A DNA stretch of 64,000 nt, from contig BNCN01000001.1 of assembly GCA_014656495.1 (NCBI GenBank), positions 124,001-188,000 of the forward strand, in the 5' to 3' direction. Under the pieces are notes generated by a model. That model saw nothing but the letters and a program-made list of their open reading frames with translations. It ran no database searches and was not told where the DNA came from. This document shows positions 51,334-60,616 of the stretch, in pieces. Position numbers and translations under genes: made by a program. Every line of letters begins with the position of its first letter. The first letter of the stretch is position 1. Source of the DNA: Comamonas sp. KCTC 72670. GTDB taxonomy: Bacteria > Myxococcota > Myxococcia > Myxococcales > Myxococcaceae.

Positions 51334-52013
51334 GGCTGCGTCAGCACATCGCCGGGCTCAAGTCGGAGTGGAACGTCCCGGACGTGCCCTACTTCCGCGC
51401 GCTGCGCGAGGGGACCTTCGCGCGGGAGGACTTCGTCGAGACGCAGTGCCAGTTCTTCGCCGCGGTCGCGCATTTCTCCCGGCCCATGGCGGTGCTCGCC
51501 AGCCGGCTGCCCCGCGCCAGCCAGCGGCTCCCCCTGGTCGAGAACCTCTTCGACGAGCACGGACGCGGCGCCTTGTCACAGGGCCATGAGCACACGTTCC
51601 GGACGCTCCTGGAGCGACTGGGCGCACCGGCCGCGCAGGTCGATGCGCTGATATCCTGGCCCGAAGTCCGAGCCTTCAATCTCGCGCTGACAGGCATCGC
51701 CGCCTTCGAGGACCCACTCACCGGCCTGGCGGTGTTCGGCATCATCGAGGACCTGTTCAGCGGCATCTCCTTGGCGCTGGGGCAGAGCATCGTCGAGCGC
51801 GGCTGGCTGGACGCGGCGCGGGTGGTCCATTACCCCACGCACGCGAACCTCGATGAGCTGCACGCCGAGGGCTTCCTCCAGCAGCTCGACGCGCCCCATG
51901 CAGCAGACGCCGCGTCGGCGCAGGTGATTGAGCAGGGGCTCGCGCTGGGCGGACACCTCTTCCTGGGCCTGTACGAAGACCTCTTTCGCGCCCGCGGCCG
52001 GCGGCGTCCTTGA
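51303..52013 (+). CDS. PqqC/TENA-like haem-oxygenase-fold protein, candidate di-iron oxidase
   Basis: All-helical protein of about 236 residues of the haem-oxygenase-like superfamily. Candidate metal ligands appear in the expected order: Glu and His in VENLFDEHG, Glu in GIIEDLFSG, and His/Asp residues in HYPTHANLDELHAE. This pattern resembles haem-oxygenase-like di-iron oxidases such as UndA. The start is the ATG at 51303 (weak ribosome binding site), overlapping the GNAT-like gene by 31 bases; a GTG at 51255 is an alternative. Third gene of the coupled set; leuS follows 87 bases later and probably has its own promoter. Confidence 0.75.
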   Translation: MDAPSLVRNLRLRQHIAGLKSEWNVPDVPYFRALREGTFAREDFVETQCQFFAAVAHFSRPMAVLASRLPRASQRLPLVENLFDEHGRGALSQGHEHTFRTLLERLGAPAAQVDALISWPEVRAFNLALTGIAAFEDPLTGLAVFGIIEDLFSGISLALGQSIVERGWLDAARVVHYPTHANLDELHAEGFLQQLDAPHAADAASAQVIEQGLALGGHLFLGLYEDLFRARGRRRP

Positions 52014-52100
52014 GCCCCCTGGAAGCGTGTCGCTCCCGTCACGCGCCCCCCGCCCTGGAGGGCACGGGACGCTCCCGGCGTTGTGCTACATACGGCCGCA

Positions 52101-54587
52101 ATGTCCACCGAGCGTCCCAAGTACGACCCATCGTCCATCGAGCCCAAATGGCAGGCCCGCTGGGAGCAGGAGAAGACCTTCGAGGCCCGCCGTCACCCGG
52201 GCCGGCCCAAGGCCTACATCCTCGACATGTTCCCCTACCCGTCCGGCTCGGGCCTCCACGTGGGCCACCCGGAGGGCTACACCGCCACCGACATCGTCGC
52301 CCGCTACAAGCGCATGCACGGCGTGGACGTGCTCCACCCCATGGGCTGGGACTCGTTCGGCCTCCCCGCGGAGCAGCACGCCATCGAGACGGGCACCCAC
52401 CCCGCCCAGACGACCGCGAAGAACATCGCCACCTTCAAGCGGCAGCTCAAGTCGCTCGGCTTCTCGTATGACTGGTCGCGCGAGCTGGCCACCACCGACG
52501 AGGCCTATGTCCGCTGGACGCAGTGGATCTTCCTGAAGCTCTTCGAGCGCGGGCTCGCCTATCAGGCCGAGCTGCCGGTGAACTGGTGCCCCGTGCTCGG
52601 CACCGTGCTCGCCAACGAGGAGGTCATCGACGGCAAGAGCGAGCGCGGCGGGCACCCCGTGATTCGCCTCCCGCTGCGGCAGTGGACGCTGCGCATCACC
52701 GCGTACGCGGACCGCCTGGCGGAGGAGCTCCAGGGGCTCGACTGGCCGGAGACGAAGGAGAAGCAGGTCCACTGGATTGGCCGCAGCGAGGGCGCCGAGG
52801 TGGACTTCGCGCTGGAGGGCCGCGGCGAGAAGCTCCGCATCTTCACCACGCGCCCGGACACGCTCTTCGGCGCCACGTACATGGTCATCGCGCCCGAGCA
52901 CCCGCTGCTCGAGTCGCTCACCACCCCGGAGCACCGGCAGACGGTGCTCGCCTACCGGGACGCGGTGGTCAGCAAGAGCGACATGGACCGCACGGCGCTC
53001 ACCAAGACGAAGACGGGTGCGTTCACGGGCGCCTACGCGCTCCACCCCCTCACCGGCGCGCGGCTGCCCATCTGGGTGGCGGACTTCGTGCTGGGCTCCT
53101 ATGGCACCGGCGCCATCATGAGCGTCCCCGCGCACGACGAGCGCGACTTCGAGTTCGCCCGCGCCTTCGGGCTGCCCGTGGTCGAGGTCGTCTCGTCCGA
53201 CGGCGAGCGCCATGACACCGCCGCCTGGACGGAAGCCGTCACCGCGGACGGCGTCGCGGTCCGCTCGGGGTTCCTCGACGGCCAGCGCACGCCTGACGCC
53301 AAGGCCGCGATGATTGCCCACCTGGAAGAGAAGGGCCTGGGCTCGCGCCGGGTGCAGTACCGCCTGCGCGACTGGGTCTTCTCCCGCCAGCGCTACTGGG
53401 GCGAGCCCATCCCCGTGTACTTCCCCGTGGAGCTGCACGCGGGCTCCACGGATCCGCGCCAGCACCCGCACACGGTGCGCTTCGACAAGCCCATCGCGGT
53501 GCCGGAGCGCGAGCTGCCCGTGCGGCTGCCCGAGCTCGAGGACTTCAAGCCCTCGGACGACCCCGCCGGGCCGCTGTCCCGCGCGCTCGACTGGCGCTTC
53601 TTCCAGAAGGACGGCCAGTGGTTCGCGCGTGAGACCAACACCATGCCGCAGTGGGCGGGCTCGTGTTGGTACTACCTGCGCTTCATCGACCCGCACAACA
53701 CCCAGGCCGCCTTCTCCCAGGAGGCGTACGACGCCTGGATGCCCGTGGACCTGTACGTCGGCGGCGCCGAACACGCGGTGCTCCACCTGCTCTACGCCCG
53801 CTTCTGGCACAAGGTGCTCTTCGACTGCGGCGTCGTCTCGCACCCCGAGCCCTTCGGCAAGCTCGTCCACCAGGGGATGATTCTCGGCGAGAACAACGAG
53901 AAGATGTCCAAGTCGCGCGGCAACGTCGTCAACCCCGACGAGGTCGTCCAACGCCACGGCGCCGACGCGCTGCGCGTGTATGAGATGTTCATGGGCCCGC
54001 TCGAGGCCGTGAAGCCCTGGCAGACCCAGGGCGTCGTCGGCGTGCGCCGCTTCCTCGACCGCGCCTGGAACACGCTGGCGTTCGTGAGGGAGGAGCCCGG
54101 CGCCAGCGAGCTCACGCTCGACGAGGAGACGCTCCGGCTGCTGCACAAGACCATCAAGAAGGTGGGCGAGGACATCGAGGCGTTGCGGTTCAACACCGCC
54201 GTCAGCGCGCTGATGATCCTCACCAACCGGCTGGCGGAGATTCCCCGCGTCTCGCTCGAGGCGGCCCGGACCTTCGCGCTCCTCCTGTCGCCCTTCGCGC
54301 CCCACCTGGCCGAGGAGCTGTGGCAGCGGCTCGGGAGCGAGCGGACGCTGGCCTACGAGCCGTGGCCCACCTACGACGCCGCCCTCACCGTGGATGACGT
54401 CGTCGAGATGGGTGTCCAGGTGAACGGGAAGCTGCGCGGCAAGGTCAAGCTGCGCCGCGACGCCACCGAGGCCGACGTCCGCGCCGCCATCGCGAACGAC
54501 CCCGGCGTCCTGGCGCACACCCAGGGCAAGACGGAGAAGAAGTTCGTCTACGTCCCGGGCCGCATCATCAACCTGGTCGTCGGCTGA
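52101..54587 (+). CDS. leuS: Leucyl-tRNA synthetase
   Basis: Charges tRNA-Leu. The 828 residues include the class I HIGH motif ([15 protein letters not shown]), the CP1 editing domain ([14 protein letters not shown] and [12 protein letters not shown]), the second catalytic signature KMSKS ([10 protein letters not shown]) and the anticodon domain ending [15 protein letters not shown]. The start is the ATG at 52101, which fits the family N-terminus; a TTG six codons upstream is unlikely. A housekeeping gene, so this part of the window is core chromosome. Confidence 0.97.
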   Translation: MSTERPKYDPSSIEPKWQARWEQEKTFEARRHPGRPKAYILDMFPYPSGSGLHVGHPEGYTATDIVARYKRMHGVDVLHPMGWDSFGLPAEQHAIETGTHPAQTTAKNIATFKRQLKSLGFSYDWSRELATTDEAYVRWTQWIFLKLFERGLAYQAELPVNWCPVLGTVLANEEVIDGKSERGGHPVIRLPLRQWTLRITAYADRLAEELQGLDWPETKEKQVHWIGRSEGAEVDFALEGRGEKLRIFTTRPDTLFGATYMVIAPEHPLLESLTTPEHRQTVLAYRDAVVSKSDMDRTALTKTKTGAFTGAYALHPLTGARLPIWVADFVLGSYGTGAIMSVPAHDERDFEFARAFGLPVVEVVSSDGERHDTAAWTEAVTADGVAVRSGFLDGQRTPDAKAAMIAHLEEKGLGSRRVQYRLRDWVFSRQRYWGEPIPVYFPVELHAGSTDPRQHPHTVRFDKPIAVPERELPVRLPELEDFKPSDDPAGPLSRALDWRFFQKDGQWFARETNTMPQWAGSCWYYLRFIDPHNTQAAFSQEAYDAWMPVDLYVGGAEHAVLHLLYARFWHKVLFDCGVVSHPEPFGKLVHQGMILGENNEKMSKSRGNVVNPDEVVQRHGADALRVYEMFMGPLEAVKPWQTQGVVGVRRFLDRAWNTLAFVREEPGASELTLDEETLRLLHKTIKKVGEDIEALRFNTAVSALMILTNRLAEIPRVSLEAARTFALLLSPFAPHLAEELWQRLGSERTLAYEPWPTYDAALTVDDVVEMGVQVNGKLRGKVKLRRDATEADVRAAIANDPGVLAHTQGKTEKKFVYVPGRIINLVVG

Positions 54588-54599
54588 ACGGACGCGAGG

Positions 54600-54625
54600 A
54601 CGCGGGTCCGGCGCCGGGCCCGCGT
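54600..54625 (+). terminator. Hairpin after leuS
   Basis: ACGCGGGTCCGGC is followed directly by GCCGGGCCCGCGT, a 13-bp palindrome with one G-U pair, then TTGTGT. It lies 12 bases after the leuS stop. Confidence 0.65.
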
Positions 54626-54689
54626 TGTGTCCACGCCGGGCCCCCACCCGTGACGCGCGAACGCCGCGGGCAGGCGGCACCGCCTTGCC

Positions 54690-55949
54690 TCAGGCCGAGA
54701 GCCGCCGCTGAGACACCGCGTCGAGCGGGAGGGTGATGGTGAAGCAGGTCCCCGCCTCGGCGGAGCTCGTCACGGTGGCCGAGCCCCCATGCGCTTCGGC
54801 GAGGCCCCTCACCAGGGGCAGCCCCAGGCCCCAGCCCTTCTCGGCGCTCTCCGCCGCGGACCGCGTGCGGTGAAAGGGCTCGAAGATGGTCTGCAATTCG
54901 TCGGCGGCGATGGGGTCGCCCTGATTGTGAACCTGCAGCACCACCTGATGCTCACTCGCAGAGAGCGAGACCTCAATCGGGGTGCCCGGCGCGCCGTACT
55001 TCGCCGCATTGGACGCCAGATTCTCCACGATGCGCCGCAGGCCGAGGGGGTCCGCCCGCATCTTGAACACGCCCTCGGCCTTCAGCATGAACCGCCCCGG
55101 GTACACCGCCGAGAGGTCCTCCAGGGACTGGGCGGTGACGGCGTGGAAGTCACACTCCCCCAGCTCCAGCGCCACCCGCTTCCCGGCCTTGATACGGCTG
55201 GCGTCCAACAGGTTCTGAATCATGCGCTCCGCGCGGTCCAGGCTCCCGCTCACCCGGGCCACCGACGACTGGACGCCCGGCAGGTCCCCGTGACGCCGCC
55301 CCAGCATCTGCACGCCCATCTTCGCGGCGGTCAACGGCGTGCGAAGGTCGTGGGTGAGCGCCGCGACGAACGTGTCCCGGAGGTTCTGCTCCGCCTTCAG
55401 CTTCTTGATCTGATCGCGGAGGTTGATCTCCGTCATGATGGACGCGGTCAGCTCCTGCATCACCGTGAGGTCCTGCTGCGTCCACTCGCGCACCTTCGGC
55501 TGGATGCAGCAGAACGTCCCCAGCACGTGCCCCTCCGGGTTGATCAACGGGAGCACGATGAGGGCGACGATTCCCCAGGGCCCCGTCGAAGGGTGGAACT
55601 TCAGGAACGGGTCCGCGAGTGCATTCGAGGAGATGATGGACTCGCCCTCGAGCGTGTAGCGGCACAGTGACGCGTCAATCGGCAGTTGCCGCGTCTCCCG
55701 GAAGGGAGAGGGCAGACCGAAGTCCGCCTTGAAGAACTGCCGCTCCGCGTCCACCAGCGACATGATGGTCAGCGGAACGTCGAGGAGCTGTGCCGCCAGG
55801 CGGGCGAGGCGGTCAAAGGCCTCCTCTTGAGGCGTATCCATCAGTCCGGTGTCCCGGATCGCCTGCAGCCGGTTCGGGTCCACCAGGCGGCGATTGCATC
55901 GCAGCGTCCGCCCAAGCGAAGCCTCATCCAGTTCGCCCAGAAATTTCAT
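54690..55949 (-). CDS. GAF-domain histidine kinase
   Basis: Cytoplasmic sensor kinase of 419 residues, without membrane helices. The GAF domain (about 40-180) opens RLARLAAQLLDVPLTIMSLVD and contains DASLCRYTLEGESIISSNA, as in GAF kinases related to light/redox sensors, but no bilin Cys context is obvious. HisKA has H200 in VAALTHDLRTPLTAAKMG; the HATPase shows ENLASNAAKYGAPG (N box), VHNQGDPI and GWGLGLPLVRGL (G2). No response regulator is encoded nearby, so it is an orphan kinase, common in myxobacteria. Confidence 0.92.
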   Translation of the reverse strand: MKFLGELDEASLGRTLRCNRRLVDPNRLQAIRDTGLMDTPQEEAFDRLARLAAQLLDVPLTIMSLVDAERQFFKADFGLPSPFRETRQLPIDASLCRYTLEGESIISSNALADPFLKFHPSTGPWGIVALIVLPLINPEGHVLGTFCCIQPKVREWTQQDLTVMQELTASIMTEINLRDQIKKLKAEQNLRDTFVAALTHDLRTPLTAAKMGVQMLGRRHGDLPGVQSSVARVSGSLDRAERMIQNLLDASRIKAGKRVALELGECDFHAVTAQSLEDLSAVYPGRFMLKAEGVFKMRADPLGLRRIVENLASNAAKYGAPGTPIEVSLSASEHQVVLQVHNQGDPIAADELQTIFEPFHRTRSAAESAEKGWGLGLPLVRGLAEAHGGSATVTSSAEAGTCFTITLPLDAVSQRRLSA

Positions 55950-56100
55950 TGGGCGACTCTAGTTCTCCGCGCAACGACGGGACACGCGAACCCCGGGCAC
56001 GCTTCCCCGTTCGTTCACCAGACTACGTGCCGGGTCGCCCTGGAGGGTTCGGGCACGGCCTCCGCCCTCACCGGACAGGGCGCCCAGCGCCAGCCCCCTG

Positions 56101-56538
56101 TCAGGCGTGCTGGCGAGGCCAGGGCTGGGAGCGCGTGCCAGCCGCCCAGTTGTTGTTGTAGCCGTCCCAGTACTGGATGGTGTGCAGCGCCACATCCACG
56201 CCGTCCATGCAGCCGACGTTGACGGTGGCGAACTCGCCGCCCATCGCCTCCACGAAGCCGCCGCCGAAGCACTGCACCCCGCAGCGCTTGCAGAACTTGC
56301 GGAAGTTGGGGCTGTCCCCCACGCGGTAGTCGCCCAGGTGCTCCTCGCCCGCGAGGACGTGGAGCGACTTCGGGGGAACCTGCGTCGTCGTCCCGCCCAT
56401 CTTCATGCAGACCGAGCAATTGCAGCGGCTCATGGGCGCCGACAGGTCCAGGTCGGCCTCGAACTGGACCGCGCCACAGTGGCAGCTGCCCACGAGGCGC
56501 TTCAAGTGGCTGGAATTCTTGGGGAGGGTCTCGCTCAT
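56101..56538 (-). CDS. GFA/CENP-V-family zinc protein
   Basis: A 145-residue protein of the glutathione-dependent formaldehyde-activating (GFA) family. Zinc-binding cysteine sets are visible in GSCHCGAVQFE, CNCSVCMKMG and FCKRCGVQCFGG, in the family order. Many members are not truly formaldehyde-related, so the enzymatic role should be treated as unknown. The gene stands alone, transcribed opposite to leuS. Confidence 0.85.
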   Translation of the reverse strand: MSETLPKNSSHLKRLVGSCHCGAVQFEADLDLSAPMSRCNCSVCMKMGGTTTQVPPKSLHVLAGEEHLGDYRVGDSPNFRKFCKRCGVQCFGGGFVEAMGGEFATVNVGCMDGVDVALHTIQYWDGYNNNWAAGTRSQPWPRQHA

Positions 56539-56654
56539 GACGGTGTGCTCCGGGTGAGTGCGTCGGATGAGGGAGTTATGGGCCTTCGCTGTGACAGGTG
56601 TATGTCAGGTTTCTTCCGAGGGCCCGGCGCGCCGCAGGCGAAGCGGGCTGCTGC

Positions 56655-57245
56655 TCAGAACAGGCGCAGCAGGGTCAGCGACACGGGCCCGCTGGAGAAC
56701 GCGACGCCCGAGGACAGGCACTGGGGGATGCCCGGGATGTTGGTCAGGATGAGGGTCTTGATGGCGAGCGCGTTCTCATAACGGCCGCTGGAGACACGGC
56801 CCAGCGTCGTCACCACGGACTGCCCCAGCGGCTTCACGTCCAGGCCGCCCACGAACTCGATGACGCTCTGGCTGCCATCGTTCCAGGTGACGACGTTCCG
56901 GGTGGGGATGCTCGCGAGCACACAGCTGGCGGAGCCCAGGCCCTCCACGGTGAAGTTGCCGTAGTTGATGTTTTGATTCATCAAATCAATACACGACGAG
57001 AACTGCCCCGTCCCCGAGACATACACTTCCTGCGAGGCGAGGTTGATGGGGGGCGTGTAGCGCTGGCTCTGGCTGCCCAACGCACATTCAACCAGGGAGA
57101 ACCCGGACTGGAGCTCCGCCGGAATCTTGCCTTCAGCGCCCTCCGCGAGCGCCGTGGTGGGCGCGGCGACGCACGCCAGCGCGGCGGCGAAGCCACCCAT
57201 GAACTTGCGGATGAACGCTGCGGGGGACGGATTCCGATGCGACAT
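56655..57245 (-). CDS. Secreted hypothetical protein
   Basis: I do not recognise this protein. It has 196 residues, a signal peptide (FMGGFAAALACVAAPTTALA) and a Cys-containing beta-rich body (FSLVECALG, FSSCIDLMNQNI, SASCVLASIP, PQCLSSGVAF), so probably two disulfides in an exported protein. Segments such as TVEGLGSASCVLASIPTRNV and VVTWNDGSQSVIEFVGGLDV suggest a beta-sandwich. The start is the ATG at 57245 after AGAGG; the preceding residues in frame are poor. Confidence 0.72.
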   Translation of the reverse strand: MSHRNPSPAAFIRKFMGGFAAALACVAAPTTALAEGAEGKIPAELQSGFSLVECALGSQSQRYTPPINLASQEVYVSGTGQFSSCIDLMNQNINYGNFTVEGLGSASCVLASIPTRNVVTWNDGSQSVIEFVGGLDVKPLGQSVVTTLGRVSSGRYENALAIKTLILTNIPGIPQCLSSGVAFSSGPVSLTLLRLF

Positions 57246-57419
57246 GTCTGCCTCTGGGGTAACGGGGAGGCGACATATTTCGGTTTGGCATGAATTCCTA
57301 CCATTGCCCGGAAGGGGGCATTTCCGTCTGGCGGTGGCCACCCACCCGCCCGTTGGAATGAGCGCGGCGCACGTCCCCCGCACGCCGTGCCGTGTCCGCC
57401 CTTCGACAGGGCCCTGCCC

Positions 57420-58871
57420 CTACGCCCAGGCTTTACGAACCTCCGCGTAGTAGTTGCGGAAGAACGGCACCATCACCGCGCGGTTGCTTTCGACAATGGC
57501 CAGCAGCTCCGGGGGCATGACGAACTCCTCTTCCCCCAGCGCGTCATAGAGCGAGTCGAGCAGCTGCTGATAGAAGCGCGGGAAGGAGCGGTGCCAGCCC
57601 ACCTTCGGCAACCGGATGCCGTGCTCCCAGCCCATGGCCACGTAGTGCTTGAGCGCCTCGGCGCGGGCCTCCTTCAACGAGTAGAGGGAGATGGGCTTTC
57701 GCTCCGGCAGGAAGTCCTCCGCGACGAGCCCGCTCTGGCCACACATCCGCCGCGCCAGGTGCTGCCCCAGCAGCGGAGACAGGAAGAAGCCATCGCGGTA
57801 CGTCCCGGTGAGCAGCCACAGGCCGTCCACGGACGTGGGCCCGATGAGCGGGCACGCGTCCACCGTCACCGGCCGGTTCCCCGCCTGCCAGCCGACGAGC
57901 TGCGCGCCACACAGGTCCTGGTCGATCTGCTCCAGGACGCACTCGAGCAGGAAGTACATGTCCGCCGGCGAGGTGCGCAGCATCGGCTTCGCCGACAGGA
58001 TGTTCGTCGCCCCGAAGTAGAGCTGGCCGCCTCCGCGCGGCATTCCATGAAGCCCACACGCGAAGGCGCGGTTCGGCGTGCGCACCACGTGCTGGAGCGA
58101 CGTCCTGGGCACCTCGAGCAGCAGCGACGTCCCTCCGCCGCAGAAGATGCGCGGGATGCGGCGCGCCAGGTCCGGCAGCTCATCCAGCACGGCCTGCGTG
58201 CCCACGCCCATGGCCAGCACCACCTGCGCGGCGCCCAAGGCCCGCCCGTCCTCCAGCCGGACGCCCGTCACCCGTCCGCCCTGGACCTCCAGGGCCTTCA
58301 CCGCGCCGTCCACGACGGACACCTTCGGTGACTGGGACAGGGACAGCGCCAGCCCCCGCAGCAGGCGGCTGGCATCCACCGAGCCCTCACGCGGAAGGAA
58401 CAGCGCCTGCTTCGGCCGGCAGTCGTCCGCGGGGTTCAGGCCCGGGACGTGGTTCGGGTCCATCAGCTCGTGGGGTTCGTCCTCCTCCTTCACCGCCGCG
58501 AGGATGGCGTCGAAGTTCTCGTCCTCGATGGTTCCGGACTTCGCGTTGCTGAAGACGATGGTGCCCGGGTTGATGCGCACCTGCGCGTCCGCGGGGAGTT
58601 CGCTGTTGAGGCGCTCCAGCCAGGGGCTCCACATCCGTGAGGCTAATACGGCCTTGGCGTGCTTCGCGCGGCCCGGCCCCGTCCGAAGCAAGGGCGCGGT
58701 CACCTCGCCGTAGCACCCGAGCATCGCGCCCGCCGCCGCGGACGCACACGCGGGACGGCTCGAGGGCCCCACCACGGCAATGCGCAAGCGGGGGTCCTGC
58801 AGCGTCAGGGCGCGCGCCGTCGCGAGGCCCAACGCGCCATTGCCGGCCACCACGATGTCATAGGTATCCAT
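57420..58871 (-). CDS. FAD-dependent oxidoreductase (DAO family) of the RiPP cluster
   Basis: Flavoenzyme of 483 residues. The N-terminal dinucleotide fold is DIVVAGNGALGLATARALT (GxGxxG), and the C-terminal FAD loop is VDGLWLLTGTYRDGFFLSPL, as in glycine oxidase/D-amino-acid-oxidase-type enzymes. A substrate domain lies between (residues about 90-330). It follows the candidate precursor gene by 138 bases on the same strand; the gap contains a GC-rich hairpin (58929-58943). A role in oxidising a residue of the modified peptide (for example amine or side-chain oxidation) is inference from the cluster. The start is the ATG at 58871. Confidence 0.83.
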   Translation of the reverse strand: MDTYDIVVAGNGALGLATARALTLQDPRLRIAVVGPSSRPACASAAAGAMLGCYGEVTAPLLRTGPGRAKHAKAVLASRMWSPWLERLNSELPADAQVRINPGTIVFSNAKSGTIEDENFDAILAAVKEEDEPHELMDPNHVPGLNPADDCRPKQALFLPREGSVDASRLLRGLALSLSQSPKVSVVDGAVKALEVQGGRVTGVRLEDGRALGAAQVVLAMGVGTQAVLDELPDLARRIPRIFCGGGTSLLLEVPRTSLQHVVRTPNRAFACGLHGMPRGGGQLYFGATNILSAKPMLRTSPADMYFLLECVLEQIDQDLCGAQLVGWQAGNRPVTVDACPLIGPTSVDGLWLLTGTYRDGFFLSPLLGQHLARRMCGQSGLVAEDFLPERKPISLYSLKEARAEALKHYVAMGWEHGIRLPKVGWHRSFPRFYQQLLDSLYDALGEEEFVMPPELLAIVESNRAVMVPFFRNYYAEVRKAWA

Positions 58872-59009
58872 GTGCTCGAAGTCCTCGGAGACTCGGGGAG
58901 TGCAATGGGGAGGATGCGCTCGGCACGGCGGCCGCCGCGGCCGGCTCGGCTCGTGGAACGAGACAAGCGTGGACGCGGCGGCCAGACCGTCAGACAGACC
59001 TGTCGAAGG

Positions 59010-59162
59010 TCAGTCTTCCTTCTTGGACGTATCGTTGACGATGTACGGGGGCCACCACTGGCGCTCCGCGCTCGAACCACACGTCACGCTCGGCTCCTGA
59101 AGCAGGTCCTTCTCCGCCATCAGGTCCTTCACCGTCTCCAGCCACTGGGATCCGTTGTTCAT
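59010..59162 (-). CDS. Candidate RiPP precursor peptide (50 residues)
   Basis: The ATG overlaps the stop of the HExxH gene (ATGA) and has its own strong AAGGAG ribosome binding site, so high output is expected. The first half (QWLETVKDLMAEKDLLQ) is a predicted amphipathic helix, a typical leader that a PqqD-like element could grip. The second half (SVTCGSSAERQWWPPYIV then NDTSKKED) is polar, with one Cys, two adjacent Trp, Pro-Pro and Tyr, a plausible core. It lacks a signal peptide and any known enzyme motif. It is too short for automated callers to trust, but position, coupling and composition support it. Confidence 0.72.
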   Translation of the reverse strand: MNNGSQWLETVKDLMAEKDLLQEPSVTCGSSAERQWWPPYIVNDTSKKED

Positions 59163-60616
59163 GCGACGTCTCCTTGCTGCGGTGTGGGCTCTACCAGGGT
59201 ACTGCGCACCAACGACTCCAACCCCGAACGCAACTGCCGGCGCGCTTCGTCCGGGGTCACTCTCGCGCCGACAACCTCGAGATACGCCCGCTCCATGTCT
59301 GAAAAGGTCCGCCCGTCGCTGAGCTCGAAAATCAGCCACGCGTTCAAATCCAACCATTGAATGCGCGGCGTCGCGGGTGAGAACACCATCAAGCACTCAC
59401 CTTGTTTCGAGGGACGTGCCCGCAGCCCATGGACCTTCCGATAGCCTCCCTGCGGCCCGGCGAGGACGTCCCCGGCGGGCGCCTGGGAGAAGACCTCGCG
59501 GTCGACGGGCATCAGGGATTCGTGCAGCCAGCGGACGAAGCCGCGCCCCTGCGGCGTGAGCAGGTGCGCCCACTCCGTCAGGAGGTGCTCGCCCAGATAG
59601 CGGGCGCGGTCGACCGCACGTCCGAACTGGGTCGCGGTGTTGTTGTTCACCACCGACCCGGCGTGCGCGCGCGCGGCATGCACCGCCGGCTCACCGAACC
59701 GCTCGAAGATGGAACGGTCCGCCGTGAGCGCCGCCGCCTTGAACAGCGCGAGATGGACATACACGTGATAGCTGAACACGGCGCGGAAGATGGTCCACCG
59801 GATGTCGCGCCAGGGGACCTGGATGGTCTCCTCGGGGAAGGCGACCACCGCGGACGAACGCGCGGCATCGAAGAGCTTCATGTGAAGCCCCTCGTGCAGC
59901 AGGCACCCCGCGATGTCCCAGGGGTTCCCCAGCTCCTCCAGGGCCAGGAAGATGGTGGAGGGCGTCAAATCTCCCCCCGCGGCGGACAGCACGGTGCCGC
60001 CTTCCAGCCGGGCGCTGAGCAGCGCGATGGCCTCGACGTGCGTCAGCGCGCTCGCGCCCGAGTGCGGCAGCAACCGGGAGAGCAGCTCGATGGCGTCGTC
60101 GAGCTTGCGCCGCGCGGCCTCGTCGGGCGTCAAGAGGGTGCCGCCGCCCTTGCCATTCGTGCGGAAGACCTCGTCGAAGGCCCCGTGCAGCGCGCGCGAA
60201 TAGGCATCCGAGGGACGGGCCACATCCCACAACCACTTCGGCGCCTCGCTTCCCACCCGGATGCGAGACGGCATGCGCGACTCGCCCAGGCCCAGCGGAA
60301 GGACCTCCAGTGCCGCCGGGAGCAGCTCCTCCAGCGGATGCGGCGAAGCGAGCTGGCCCGCCTCCAGGTCGGAGAAGGCGCGTTCAAGCGCGACCCGGAC
60401 GAGCGGGTCGAAGAACACCTTGCGTGCCTCGGCGTCCCCGAGCGTCTCCACCCTGGCCGCGGCCTTCGCGAGCGCGGGCAGCCGCTCGGCGAACAACTCC
60501 AGGCCAAAGCGGTAGCGCGTCAGCACCCTGGCGAAAATCCTGGGCGAGTCACCGTAGAGCGGGTGCTTCACCAGCGCCCGGTCCGCGGCCTGGACGGTCT
60601 CCGAAAGGCGGGTCAC
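59159..60616 (-). CDS. HExxH-motif peptide-modifying protein with PqqD-like C-terminus, copy B
   Basis: A 485-residue protein of the HExxH RiPP-associated family (TIGR04267-like; some members are 2-oxoglutarate-dependent peptide beta-hydroxylases). The metal site is HEGLH in DIAGCLLHEGLHMKLFD; a second conserved stretch YHVYVHLALFKAA may add a third ligand. The last 75 residues (LDLNAWLIFELSDGRTFSDM, then LRSGLESLVRSTLVE) resemble PqqD, the RiPP recognition element that binds leader peptides. The GTG start overlaps the stop of copy A. Its TGA overlaps the precursor ATG. Confidence 0.82.
   Translation of the reverse strand: MTRLSETVQAADRALVKHPLYGDSPRIFARVLTRYRFGLELFAERLPALAKAAARVETLGDAEARKVFFDPLVRVALERAFSDLEAGQLASPHPLEELLPAALEVLPLGLGESRMPSRIRVGSEAPKWLWDVARPSDAYSRALHGAFDEVFRTNGKGGGTLLTPDEAARRKLDDAIELLSRLLPHSGASALTHVEAIALLSARLEGGTVLSAAGGDLTPSTIFLALEELGNPWDIAGCLLHEGLHMKLFDAARSSAVVAFPEETIQVPWRDIRWTIFRAVFSYHVYVHLALFKAAALTADRSIFERFGEPAVHAARAHAGSVVNNNTATQFGRAVDRARYLGEHLLTEWAHLLTPQGRGFVRWLHESLMPVDREVFSQAPAGDVLAGPQGGYRKVHGLRARPSKQGECLMVFSPATPRIQWLDLNAWLIFELSDGRTFSDMERAYLEVVGARVTPDEARRQLRSGLESLVRSTLVEPTPQQGDVA

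Noticed and set aside
56964-56985. TTGATT-N5-AATCAA, resembling the shared lipid operator
   Set aside because: The spacer is 5 rather than 4 bases, and it lies inside the coding part of the secreted hypothetical gene, where it simply encodes part of DLMNQNIN.
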